Below are positions 1 through 7,338 of a stretch of 64,000 nucleotides of DNA, in pieces (positions within the stretch are counted from its first letter, which is position 1; every line of letters begins with the position of its first letter). A program made the position numbers and the translations under genes. Source of the stretch: Salinibacter grassmerensis (lineage in GTDB: Bacteria; Bacteroidota; Rhodothermia; Rhodothermales; Salinibacteraceae); NCBI RefSeq assembly GCF_947077765.1, contig NZ_CAMTTF010000003.1:372001-436000 (forward strand), read 5' to 3'. The notes under the pieces are model-generated. The model ran no database searches, was not told where the DNA came from, and was given only the letters and a program-made list of their open reading frames with translations.

Positions 1-548
1 CTCTTGGAGGCGATGCCCAGCATGTACGCCGTGAACTTGCCGAGCTTGTCACGGTGCTTGTTGAACGCCTTCTCGGCGTTCATCCCGCCCTTCAGGTCGG
101 AGTTGAGGTCGCGGATCACCTGCTGGAGGCTCTTCGACGACACATCGTTCACCAGCATCTCCAGCACCTCGTCGAACGGCAGGTTCTCCCGGAGGAGATT
201 TGCCGCCAGCCGCACGAACATGATGAGGTCGTCCTGCGGCGGCGAGAACTCGAAGTCGAACCACTTCTTCTGCACCTTCACGACCTCCAGCCCCATGTTT
301 TCGAGGGCCTCCTCCACCTCTTCAGGCGAGAAGGCCTTCTGCTCCCCCGTCTTCACGTTGCCGTTCGGATGGCGCACCTTGTAGTAGAAGGTGCGGCGCT
401 TCTTCAGGTCCGACGGCTTGAACCCGTGCTCGTCCGACAGGTCCTCCACCTTCTCGCGGGCCTTGCTCTTGGAGGAGGCCATAACGGTGCCCTGGACCGA
501 CTGGCCGCCGGCCGCCACACCCTGAAACCGGTATTCGCGAGTAGCCAT
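1..548 (-). CDS. pilC: Type IV pilus inner-membrane platform protein PilC / GspF family (N-terminal part, cut by window edge)
   Basis: Reading the minus strand from the ATG at 548 gives 182 residues with no stop before the window edge. The start MATREYRFQG is followed by a soluble segment. From about residue 111 the T2SSF-type domain begins (FVRLAANLLRENLPF, then FDEVLEML), matching the first helical domain of PilC/GspF platform proteins, which sit in the inner membrane and link the assembly ATPase to the growing pilus. In full-length relatives this domain occurs twice with three membrane helices; those parts lie outside the window. The pilin gene and the Wzy_C protein on the same strand just upstream support a pilus role over type II secretion. 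A weak sigma54-like match lies at 648-662. Confidence 0.85.
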   Translation of the reverse strand, partial: MATREYRFQGVAAGGQSVQGTVMASSKSKAREKVEDLSDEHGFKPSDLKKRRTFYYKVRHPNGNVKTGEQKAFSPEEVEEALENMGLEVVKVQKKWFDFEFSPPQDDLIMFVRLAANLLRENLPFDEVLEMLVNDVSSKSLQQVIRDLNSDLKGGMNAEKAFNKHRDKLGKFTAYMLGIASK

Positions 549-896
549 CAGTTTGAAAGTGGAAATTTACTCAGTCGCGACGCATCGTTTTCAGGACAAC
601 AATTGGCTCATGTAGTCTTTCATCTGTCATCCACAGGATTATACCCTACAGAGACCGTGCCGCGTTCCGTCCTCACAGACAAGTTGGGGGACTTCAGGTA
701 CCACCTTTAGTTATCGGCGCTAGGAGGAAAATCTTCAGCGCGTCCGCCCATGTTCTCATCCGCGTGAAGATCTCCCCCCTTACACTCCCACAGGGAATTA
801 CATCTTGTAACCCACTTCTTTGGGTTTTGCCAGACGCGTCGACCACACGGATGGCTCCGTGTGCTGACCAAAAAGATTCAAGAGCTGCGCCCTCTC
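549..896. other. Intergenic region between pilC start and the Wzy_C gene stop
   Basis: No credible gene is seen; open frames here have no recognisable protein character. On the minus strand this is the 3' region of the Wzy_C gene and the promoter region of pilC. A perfect 8-bp hairpin with a 4-base loop (CACACGGA, TGGC, TCCGTGTG) lies at 844-863 and could end transcription of the Wzy_C gene, although no clear U-run follows. The minus-strand string CGGCACGGTCTCTGT at 648-662 has the -24 half and spacing of a sigma54 promoter but a poor -12 half (GT instead of GC). Base composition is lower in G+C than the metabolic genes further right. Confidence 0.4.
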
Positions 897-2372
897 CTAC
901 CGACTTCGACGCGCCTTCTCGATTACAGAAGAGTCGCGCACTCCAATGTACCCCTGTGTCCAGTATCGCGGAGAAAGAGTATTTCGTTCGACCGAGTTCA
1001 TAAAAGCTATGCGGCGCTCTGTCACCGTAGTTAAATCGCGAAGGCTACTCCCGACCACCAGTACGGCACTCACAAGGAGAGCACAGAAAATCGCGTGAGC
1101 ACGAAAAGAGCAGGCGTCATTAGAAAGGTTTCTTGAGAACTGGTATCGCCCCCACACCCATCCCCCTACTAGAGCAAGAAGCACTTGACTCAATGGGGCC
1201 AGTATGAGACCGCTTACCATCGAATGCGCCACTCCAGCCAATACAGCCGCCGCAAAACTCACCTGTATACAGCTCGATGTCTTCCCATTGCACTCAATGA
1301 TGCTCCTCTCTTGCAGTAGCCAAGACCAAATTCCCCAGATGGTGAGACTGGCCATGATGATGGTAGACGGGATGCCCCACTCTCCCAGCCACTGCATGAC
1401 CGCATTGTGCGGACTCGCCCCGGTCGCATAGTGATACGGAGGCCAGGCAAAGTGCATTGGTCCAGCTCCCAGAAAGGGGTGCGCCCAGGCCATTTCCAAG
1501 CATGTTCGCCAATATTGGAGACGTTGGGAATTATGACTCACATCAGTGAACCTATCAGCTACCGGAGGAACCGAATCGGCAGAAAACAAGAGGTAGTATA
1601 ACCCAAGCCCCAGAACCAGCCCCACTCCCTGAATAAGGATCCATTTTTTAGCCCCAGAACGGAAGAGAATGCCTACTCCTACCGCAGCAGTGGTCATTGC
1701 CAGAAGGGTTCCACGGACATCGGATGCGAAAATCAATGCCCACCACAGTATCACCAGCGCAAATATCGCCGCTTTGCTGAATCGCCATCGTCCGAAATAA
1801 CCTAACGCTCCACTCGCAAGGAGTGGAAGAGTCAGTGTCTGATACTGATTAAAGATGCGGACATTGGCGAAATTAGTTGGCCCGTCCGGCCAGGGATTAG
1901 CATTGGAGACGATCAGGTACTTAGCGTACCCGGCGGAGAAGTATACAGCGTACATCATCGCACTGACGACTACAGTACCCAGAATCATTTTCTCGGCTCG
2001 TTCGGGTGCTCGTCGCACGACTGATGCGATTACTCCTGCCAGAATGAACAGGAGGAGATAGTGCCCCATTTCCAGAAAGGCATGAAACGGGGAGGGCGCC
2101 AGCGTAGACGATGCTACGCCCAAGCTGAAGACAATGCCCAATCCCCACCGGGAGGACAGCGGTAAACGACGGAGGTTAGAAAGCCAGTCACGGCGATGTT
2201 TCTGAGATAAGATTAGCACACTGCCAATGATGACAAGGAGACTGACTTGAAGAGCTCTTTTCTCGTTGAAGGGACCCACAAACGGAAGTAGCGAGAGGCT
2301 CGGTACTAATATGATATATACTCCAGAGGCCCAAGTAAGACCCGATAAAGCCCAACCACCTACACGCTTCAT
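897..2372 (-). CDS. O-antigen ligase-like (Wzy_C) polytopic membrane protein, possibly a pilin O-oligosaccharyltransferase
   Basis: A 491-residue protein with about 10-12 hydrophobic helices. The Wzy_C hallmarks are visible: an Arg after a helix in SDVRGTLLA (about 220), a large periplasmic loop with RLQYWRTCLEMAWAHPFLGAG (about 289-304), and HNAVMQWLGEWG (about 322-333) before the next helix. This superfamily (WaaL, Wzy, PglL/TfpO) transfers or polymerises undecaprenyl-linked glycans in the periplasm. Substrate cannot be read from sequence. It sits next to the pilin on the same strand, the arrangement of Pseudomonas tfpO/pilO behind pilA, so pilin glycosylation is my inference; an O-antigen or exopolysaccharide role is equally possible. 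The gene is less G+C rich than its neighbours. Confidence 0.72.
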   Translation of the reverse strand: MKRVGGWALSGLTWASGVYIILVPSLSLLPFVGPFNEKRALQVSLLVIIGSVLILSQKHRRDWLSNLRRLPLSSRWGLGIVFSLGVASSTLAPSPFHAFLEMGHYLLLFILAGVIASVVRRAPERAEKMILGTVVVSAMMYAVYFSAGYAKYLIVSNANPWPDGPTNFANVRIFNQYQTLTLPLLASGALGYFGRWRFSKAAIFALVILWWALIFASDVRGTLLAMTTAAVGVGILFRSGAKKWILIQGVGLVLGLGLYYLLFSADSVPPVADRFTDVSHNSQRLQYWRTCLEMAWAHPFLGAGPMHFAWPPYHYATGASPHNAVMQWLGEWGIPSTIIMASLTIWGIWSWLLQERSIIECNGKTSSCIQVSFAAAVLAGVAHSMVSGLILAPLSQVLLALVGGWVWGRYQFSRNLSNDACSFRAHAIFCALLVSAVLVVGSSLRDLTTVTERRIAFMNSVERNTLSPRYWTQGYIGVRDSSVIEKARRSR

Positions 2373-2507
2373 ATTTTTAATTTCATATATAATACCACTT
2401 ACGCCTTATTGAATCTACGAACGATCTTGATTTTACTATTTAACCGACATATCCTTTCATAATCGACTCATGGGATATGGTTACCTTAAATATAGGAGTA
2501 GATATAC

Positions 2508-2550
2508 GTAAGGGACGACTCCTTCCGTCATCGAAGGAATCGTCCCTTAC
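2508..2550 (-). terminator. Long hairpin downstream of the pilin gene
   Basis: The arms GTAAGGGACGACTCCTTC and GAAGGAATCGTCCCTTAC pair over 18 positions with one mismatch around a 7-base loop. It lies 66 bp past the pilin stop, in AT-rich DNA, where a strongly expressed pilin mRNA would be expected to end or be stabilised. There is no good U-run on either strand, so it may be a 3' stabiliser or attenuator rather than a classic intrinsic terminator. Confidence 0.55.
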
Positions 2551-2615
2551 ATGATCTCTCCTGCTAAATTCCCTCTTCTAGCCCCAAGGGATGTGTAGTC
2601 GTGACATGCACTCAG

Positions 2616-3065
2616 TTACAGAGAACTCACACTACCTGCACTATAGCTAGAGCCAAAGTCTGTAGTCACCTCATCAGAAGAGGCGTTATACTTAACTTGT
2701 ACTCCTTGTGGTGCGTCATCGCTGGAGCACTGTATCGTCGCACTTGGCGAGCTGTACCCTATCACGCAAGTCGCTCCAGGACCAGCTCCCTGTGCTTTGA
2801 ACGGATTGTTTTCCAATCCAATCGCTCTGGCAATGGTGGTGGCACCATTATCAATTCCGCTACCATCATTAAGATCAACTCCGCCCAACTGCGTTGGTTT
2901 GCCCTGAAGACCTTTGATGTCCGAGGCAATCGAAGTACCCCGCTGCACGAGGGCATCCTGCGAGGCTTGCGCCTGGTTTTCGCTGAAGGCCTGAATACCG
3001 GCCACGGTGGCCAGGCCGACGATGACGGTACTCAAAACGAGAAGTAAAAGCTGCTGCTGTCCCAT
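2616..3065 (-). CDS. Type IV pilin-like protein with a minimal leader
   Basis: A 149-residue protein. A two-residue leader (MG) precedes QQQLLLLVLSTVIVGLATVAGIQAF, a continuous hydrophobic N-terminal helix as in class III signal peptides; prepilin peptidase would cut after Gly2. The mature residue 5 is Leu, not the Glu conserved in classical type IV pilins. Two cysteines near the end (about residues 99 and 112, in ATCVIG and IQCSSD) could form the C-terminal disulfide loop. The C-terminus is serine-rich (SYSAGSVSSL). I recall pilin-like proteins beginning MGQQQLLL in other Bacteroidota-related phyla, but no function is proven for them. The gene has no Shine-Dalgarno sequence, a sigma54-type promoter about 140 bp upstream, and a strong hairpin downstream. 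Pilin identity is good; the exact pilus type is open. Confidence 0.75.
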   Translation of the reverse strand: MGQQQLLLLVLSTVIVGLATVAGIQAFSENQAQASQDALVQRGTSIASDIKGLQGKPTQLGGVDLNDGSGIDNGATTIARAIGLENNPFKAQGAGPGATCVIGYSSPSATIQCSSDDAPQGVQVKYNASSDEVTTDFGSSYSAGSVSSL

Positions 3066-3597
3066 GGTATTGAGTGATTGTGGTTGAAAGTAGAGGGTCG
3101 CATGTCGCGGAACGTGCGCCGCGGAGACCGTCTTCCGATGCCCGAAAGCCCGTCTCCACGGCCGTGCTCAATGTCTGCCGTGTCTTCGCCTATTATATTG
3201 AGCATGAACTGTGCCAATTGACCACAGATGTCCAAACTCATGTTCTTAAAGATAACAATTCTCTGCTCCTAACCACTCTTCAGCCTATCTGGTGGGGCGA
3301 TCCGCCCTCCTGCTGGGACTTGAGCGAGATCCAGCCTTTCATTTGTATCCGCCGCCGGTACGATATGTAATCGGCCCGGTAGCATTCTCGCCCCTGTGCG
3401 GGGGCCGACACGCCTTCGGTCGCAGTCCCGGCTGCTTTTCGTCACAAGCGCCCTTTTTATCGGCGCATTTTACTTGCAATAACAGACATTAAGGGCGCCA
3501 GACTAGGACGTCTCTGACGCCTGCCTCGGCTGGAGAGAGCTTTCCGCTCCAGGCGGCTCCCGTCAGCCAACCTTCGGCCTGGATTTCCGTAGGGACT
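3066..3597. other. Divergent intergenic region, pilin / dehydratase
   Basis: No gene is supported. The left half carries the pilin promoter and leader. The right half, before the dehydratase, holds several potential hairpins: GGCG..CGCC enclosing AGAC..GTCT at about 3494-3521, and GGCTGGAG pairing with CTCCAG further on (about 3528-3556). They suggest a structured leader RNA, but no known riboswitch or T-box motif is recognisable and no U-run follows. Confidence 0.35.
3202..3216 (-). promoter_or_regulatory. Sigma54 (RpoN)-type -24/-12 promoter for the pilin gene
   Basis: On the minus strand the sequence is TGGCACAGTTCATGC. Against the consensus TGGCACG-N4-TTGC it keeps the full TGGCAC, the invariant GG and GC, and the exact 10-bp gap between these pairs; the mismatches are the G after TGGCAC and the first T of TTGC. 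Transcription would start near 3190, giving a leader of about 125 nt to the pilin ATG at 3065. Activator sites would be expected in about 3270-3370; I could not define one by eye. Confidence 0.6.
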
Positions 3598-3630
3598 GTG
3601 CATGATTCTCAAGTGTCTCCCATTCCATCA

Positions 3631-4626
3631 ATGCCGACCTCCCCGACCGCCTCTTCTCCATCCGTTGCCTACACCGACGTGGCCGCCGCGGCCCGGCGCC
3701 TCGACGACGTGGTGCACCGGACGCCCGTCATGACCTCCCGTACCGTCGACGCTCGGGTGAACGCCGAGGTCGCCTTCAAGTGCGAGAATTTTCAGCGCAC
3801 TGGTGCCTTCAAGATTCGCGGGGGCTACAACGCCGTGTCCCAGTTGCCGCCGGCGGCCAAGGAGCAGGGCGTCGTCACCTACTCCTCCGGCAACCACGCC
3901 CAGGCCGTGGCGCTGGCGGGCCACGAGCTCGGGGTCGACGCGACGATTATCATGCCGGAGACCGCGCCGCAGGTAAAGCTCGACGCGACCCGTGGGTACG
4001 GCGCGGAGGTCGTGGAGTACGACCCGAACGAGACGGTCCGCGAAGAACTGGGACGGCGCCTCGCGGAGGAACAGGGGCTGACGCTCGTGCCCCCGTACGA
4101 CCATCCGGACGTGGTGGCGGGGCAGGGCACTGTGGGCAACGAGCTGTTCGATCAGGTGGGGGCCCTCGACGTCCTCCTCGTGTGCTGTGGTGGCGGTGGG
4201 CTCCTGTCCGGCTGCGCCCTAGCCGCGCGGCACCACGCCCCCGACTGCACCGTCATCGGCGTGGAGCCGGAAGCCGGCGACGACGCGACGCGGTCGTTCC
4301 ACACCGGCGAACTGCAGACGGTTCAGAACCCCGACACAGTGGCCGATGGGGCACGCACGCCCTACCTCGGCGACGTGACGTTTCCCCTGGTGCTGGAGCA
4401 CGCGGACGACATGGTCACCGTCTCGGACGCCGCCCTCGTGCGGGCCATGCACCTGCTCTGGGAGCGGATGAAGATGGTGGTGGAGCCGACCGGCGCACTG
4501 GGCGCCGCGGCCCTGCTCGACGGGGTCGTGCCCGGCAACGACCAACAGATTGGGGTCGTCGTGAGTGGGGGCAACGTCGACCTCGCTCGGGCCAACACCC
4601 TGTTCGAGCGGTACGATCTCGAATGA
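3631..4626 (+). CDS. Threonine ammonia-lyase / serine dehydratase family protein (fold type II PLP enzyme)
   Basis: About 331 residues from the ATG at 3631; a GTG at 3598 would add 11 residues and cannot be excluded. Fold type II PLP motifs are clear: the Schiff-base lysine in RTGAFKIRGG (about residue 61), SSGNHAQAVA (about 85), and the phosphate-binding GGGGLLSG. It deaminates threonine to 2-oxobutyrate or serine to pyruvate. There is no C-terminal ACT/regulatory domain, so it resembles the catabolic TdcB or serine-racemase-like branch, not the isoleucine-inhibited biosynthetic IlvA. It stands alone between the pilin locus and metE, and the last base pairs are tail to tail with metE. Exact substrate is uncertain. 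Confidence 0.85.
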   Translation: MPTSPTASSPSVAYTDVAAAARRLDDVVHRTPVMTSRTVDARVNAEVAFKCENFQRTGAFKIRGGYNAVSQLPPAAKEQGVVTYSSGNHAQAVALAGHELGVDATIIMPETAPQVKLDATRGYGAEVVEYDPNETVREELGRRLAEEQGLTLVPPYDHPDVVAGQGTVGNELFDQVGALDVLLVCCGGGGLLSGCALAARHHAPDCTVIGVEPEAGDDATRSFHTGELQTVQNPDTVADGARTPYLGDVTFPLVLEHADDMVTVSDAALVRAMHLLWERMKMVVEPTGALGAAALLDGVVPGNDQQIGVVVSGGNVDLARANTLFERYDLE

Positions 4627-4759
4627 CGCCGGCGGGGCTCCCTCTTCCGCGTCTGGTCAGGCACGCTCCAACCTTCTCCCAACTAGCCTGCCGATCGGAG
4701 CGCGCGTAATGCTCCCCGTCCAGGCCACGAGAAGTTGTTCGGGACGGGCCAACCAAAAA

Positions 4760-4794
4760 GGGTGGGCCGACGCCGGATTTCGGCGGGCCCACCC
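4760..4794 (-). terminator. Intrinsic terminator of metE
   Basis: Arms GGGTGGGCC and GGCCCACCC pair perfectly, extended by an inner CGCCG/CGGCG around a short loop. On the minus strand the stem is followed at once by CTTTTTGG, a proper U-run, 36 bp past the metE stop. It may also stop transcripts coming from the dehydratase gene on the other strand. Confidence 0.85.
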
Positions 4795-4829
4795 TCGGTC
4801 TCTGACCTGTAGGAAAACGATATGGGGAG

Positions 4830-7139
4830 CTACGCCATCGCCCGCTCTCGGACGTTTTCGGCGGCCTGGACCATGTTTTCGAGCGAGGGGCGCACCTCTA
4901 CCCACCGGCGCGTCTTAAGGCCGCAGTCGGGATTGACCCACATCTGCGACGGCTCAAGCACGTCGAGCGCCGTCCGGATAAGCGACTCCATCTCCTCCAC
5001 CGACGGCACGCGGGGGGAGTGGATGTCGTAGACGCCCGGGCCAATCTCGTTCGGGTAGTCGAACGCATCGAACGAGTCGAGCAGCTCCATCTTCGAGCGC
5101 GACGCCTCGACGGAGATCACATCGGCGTCCATGTCGGCGATCGCCTCGATGATGTCGTTGAACTCCGAGTAGCACATGTGGGTGTGGATCTGCGTCTCAT
5201 CGCGGACCCCACTGGAGGCGAGCCGGAAGCACTCGACGGCCCAGTCGAGGTAGTCGTCCCACTGCTGCTCGCGGAGGGGCAGTCCCTCGCGGAAGGCGGG
5301 CTCGTCGATCTGAATGGCCTGTACACCCACGTCTTCGAGGTCGAGCACCTCGTCGCGGATGGCGAGCGCGATCTGGCGGCACGTCTCGGCGCGCGACTGA
5401 TCGTCACGCACGAACGACCACTGCAGCATCGTGACCGGACCGGTCAGCATGCCCTTCACCGGCTTGTCGGTCTGGTCGTTGGCGTAGGAGAGCCAACGGG
5501 TGGTCATCGGCTCGGGCCGGCTCACGTCGCCGGCAATGATGGGCGGGCGCACACAACGGCTTCCATAGCTCTGCACCCAGCCGTTCTCGGTGAAGAGGAA
5601 GCCGTCGAGCCGGCGGCCGAAGTGTTCAACCATGTCGCCTCGCTCCGCCTCCCCGTGAACGAGCACGTCGAGCCCAATCTCCTCCTGGGCAGCAATGGTG
5701 TCGGCAATCTGCTCCTCGATGAAGTCTTCGTATTCCGCCTCCGTGATCTCGTCCTTCTTATACTGGGCGCGCATGCGACGCACGTCGTCGGTCTGCGGGA
5801 AGGACCCGATCGTGGTAGTCGGCAGCGTTGGCAGGTCCAGGGCCTCGCGCTGGAGGGGACTGCGGCTCGAGTGCGGGGAATCGCGCTCGGTCATGTCGGC
5901 GTCGATGCCCGCGACGCGGTCCTGCACCGCAGCGTCGTTGATCCAGTCGGATTCGGCGCGGGCTTTGTGCGCCCGACGGCTCTTCGCAAAGAGCGGCTCC
6001 GTGGCGTCCTCGTGGCCGTCGGCCCGTTCGGCCAACGCCACAATCTCCTCGATCTTCTGCGTGGCGAAGGCGAACCAGGTCTTCATCTCGTCGCTCAGGC
6101 CCGGCTCCGTGTCGAGGTCGACCGGCACGTGCAAGAGCGAGCAGGACGGCCCCACGAGTACCCGGTCGGTGCCGAGGGCATCGATGGCCGTTTCCACGGT
6201 GCCGAGCAGATCGTCGAGGTCGGCCCGCCATACGTTGCGGCCGTCGATGACACCGAGCGAGAGGGCCAGGTCGCCGGGGACACCGTGGTCGAGGGCCTCC
6301 TCCAACTGCCCCTCGCCGCGCGTGAGGTCGAGGTGTAGCACATCGATCGGCAGGTCCAGCGCCGTGGGCAGGTTGTCCTGCAGGCCATCGAAGTAGGTAG
6401 CGACGTGGAGATCAATGTCGGCGGCGTCGGCAAGCGCCTCGTACGCCTGGCTGAGGGCGGCGCGCTCCGCGTCGCTCAGGTCAAGCACGAGATTCGGCTC
6501 GTCGAGCTGCACGGCCTCGCAGCCGGCGTCGGCCAGTTCCTGCAGCACCTCCGCGTAGACCGGCAGCAGGTCGTCGAGCAGATCGAGCGCGTCGAGGTCG
6601 TCCGCCTGCGTCTTGCCGAGCAGCAGGAACGACACCGGCCCGATCACGACGGGCCGCGTCTCTACGCCCTGGGCTTTCGCCTCCTCGTACTCGTCGATCA
6701 CCTTCGTCGACGACAGCGAGAACGTCGTGTCGCGGGAAAACTCGGGGACGATGTAGTGGTAGTTCGTATCGAACCACTTCGTCATCTCCATCGCCTGCAC
6801 GCCCGATTCCTCATCCTCCAGGTCTTTTTCCTGCAGGCCGCGCGCCATGGCGAAGTAGGTGTCAAGGTCGACCTCGGTGCCGTCCCACGGGAAGCGCTCG
6901 GGCACGGCGCCGACCATGGCGCAGGCGTCGAGCACCTGGTCGTAGTACGAAAAGTCGTTGGAGGGAACGATGTCGAGCCCCAACTCCTGCTGGGTGGCCC
7001 AGTGCGATTCGCGGAGCGCCTGGGCGGAGTCGCGAAGTTCTTCTTTCGTGAGGTCCCCCTCCCAATATCCTTCCACGGCCCGCTTCAGTTCGCGGTGCGC
7101 GCCGATTCGGGGGAAGCCAAGATTGGTTGCCGTCGCCAT
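4830..7139 (-). CDS. metE: Cobalamin-independent methionine synthase
   Basis: A 769-residue protein, the usual MetE length. It transfers the methyl group of 5-methyltetrahydropteroyltri-glutamate to homocysteine in the last step of methionine synthesis. Both halves of the double barrel are present: the N-terminal half starts TNLGFPRIGAHRELK, and the catalytic half carries the zinc ligands in HTHMCYSEF (His654, Cys656) and NPDCGLKTR (Cys739), with TTTIGSFPQT marking its start. No gene of the pathway is adjacent. I looked for SAM-I and cobalamin riboswitch cores in the 200 bp upstream and saw none. A strong terminator follows. The start is the first ATG matching the family N-terminus. Confidence 0.97.
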   Translation of the reverse strand: MATATNLGFPRIGAHRELKRAVEGYWEGDLTKEELRDSAQALRESHWATQQELGLDIVPSNDFSYYDQVLDACAMVGAVPERFPWDGTEVDLDTYFAMARGLQEKDLEDEESGVQAMEMTKWFDTNYHYIVPEFSRDTTFSLSSTKVIDEYEEAKAQGVETRPVVIGPVSFLLLGKTQADDLDALDLLDDLLPVYAEVLQELADAGCEAVQLDEPNLVLDLSDAERAALSQAYEALADAADIDLHVATYFDGLQDNLPTALDLPIDVLHLDLTRGEGQLEEALDHGVPGDLALSLGVIDGRNVWRADLDDLLGTVETAIDALGTDRVLVGPSCSLLHVPVDLDTEPGLSDEMKTWFAFATQKIEEIVALAERADGHEDATEPLFAKSRRAHKARAESDWINDAAVQDRVAGIDADMTERDSPHSSRSPLQREALDLPTLPTTTIGSFPQTDDVRRMRAQYKKDEITEAEYEDFIEEQIADTIAAQEEIGLDVLVHGEAERGDMVEHFGRRLDGFLFTENGWVQSYGSRCVRPPIIAGDVSRPEPMTTRWLSYANDQTDKPVKGMLTGPVTMLQWSFVRDDQSRAETCRQIALAIRDEVLDLEDVGVQAIQIDEPAFREGLPLREQQWDDYLDWAVECFRLASSGVRDETQIHTHMCYSEFNDIIEAIADMDADVISVEASRSKMELLDSFDAFDYPNEIGPGVYDIHSPRVPSVEEMESLIRTALDVLEPSQMWVNPDCGLKTRRWVEVRPSLENMVQAAENVRERAMA

Positions 7140-7338
7140 GGGCGTAAGGGAAATTGGTTGTAAGACGAGTTGAAGTCACAAGGTGTACGGAACGCCTCAC
7201 AATTGTTACCTCCGTTCGCCCCATTTTCCAGAACCTCCACAATTGGGTGCGGCGGCGCGCGCAAGCCTCGCGCGAACGGGCTGGTGGGACGCCCGTACAG
7301 CCCCAAGATCACCGTTTCCTGGACGCCCCCCCGCATCC

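Noticed and set aside
5019-6338. A 439-codon open frame on the plus strand opposite metE
   Set aside because: It is antisense to a well-conserved gene, its amino-acid content is arginine/valine-heavy and non-natural, and it matches no family; high G+C produces such frames.
7140-7338. Search for a SAM or cobalamin riboswitch before metE
   Set aside because: No conserved core sequence of either class was seen on the minus strand; a covariance search would settle it.
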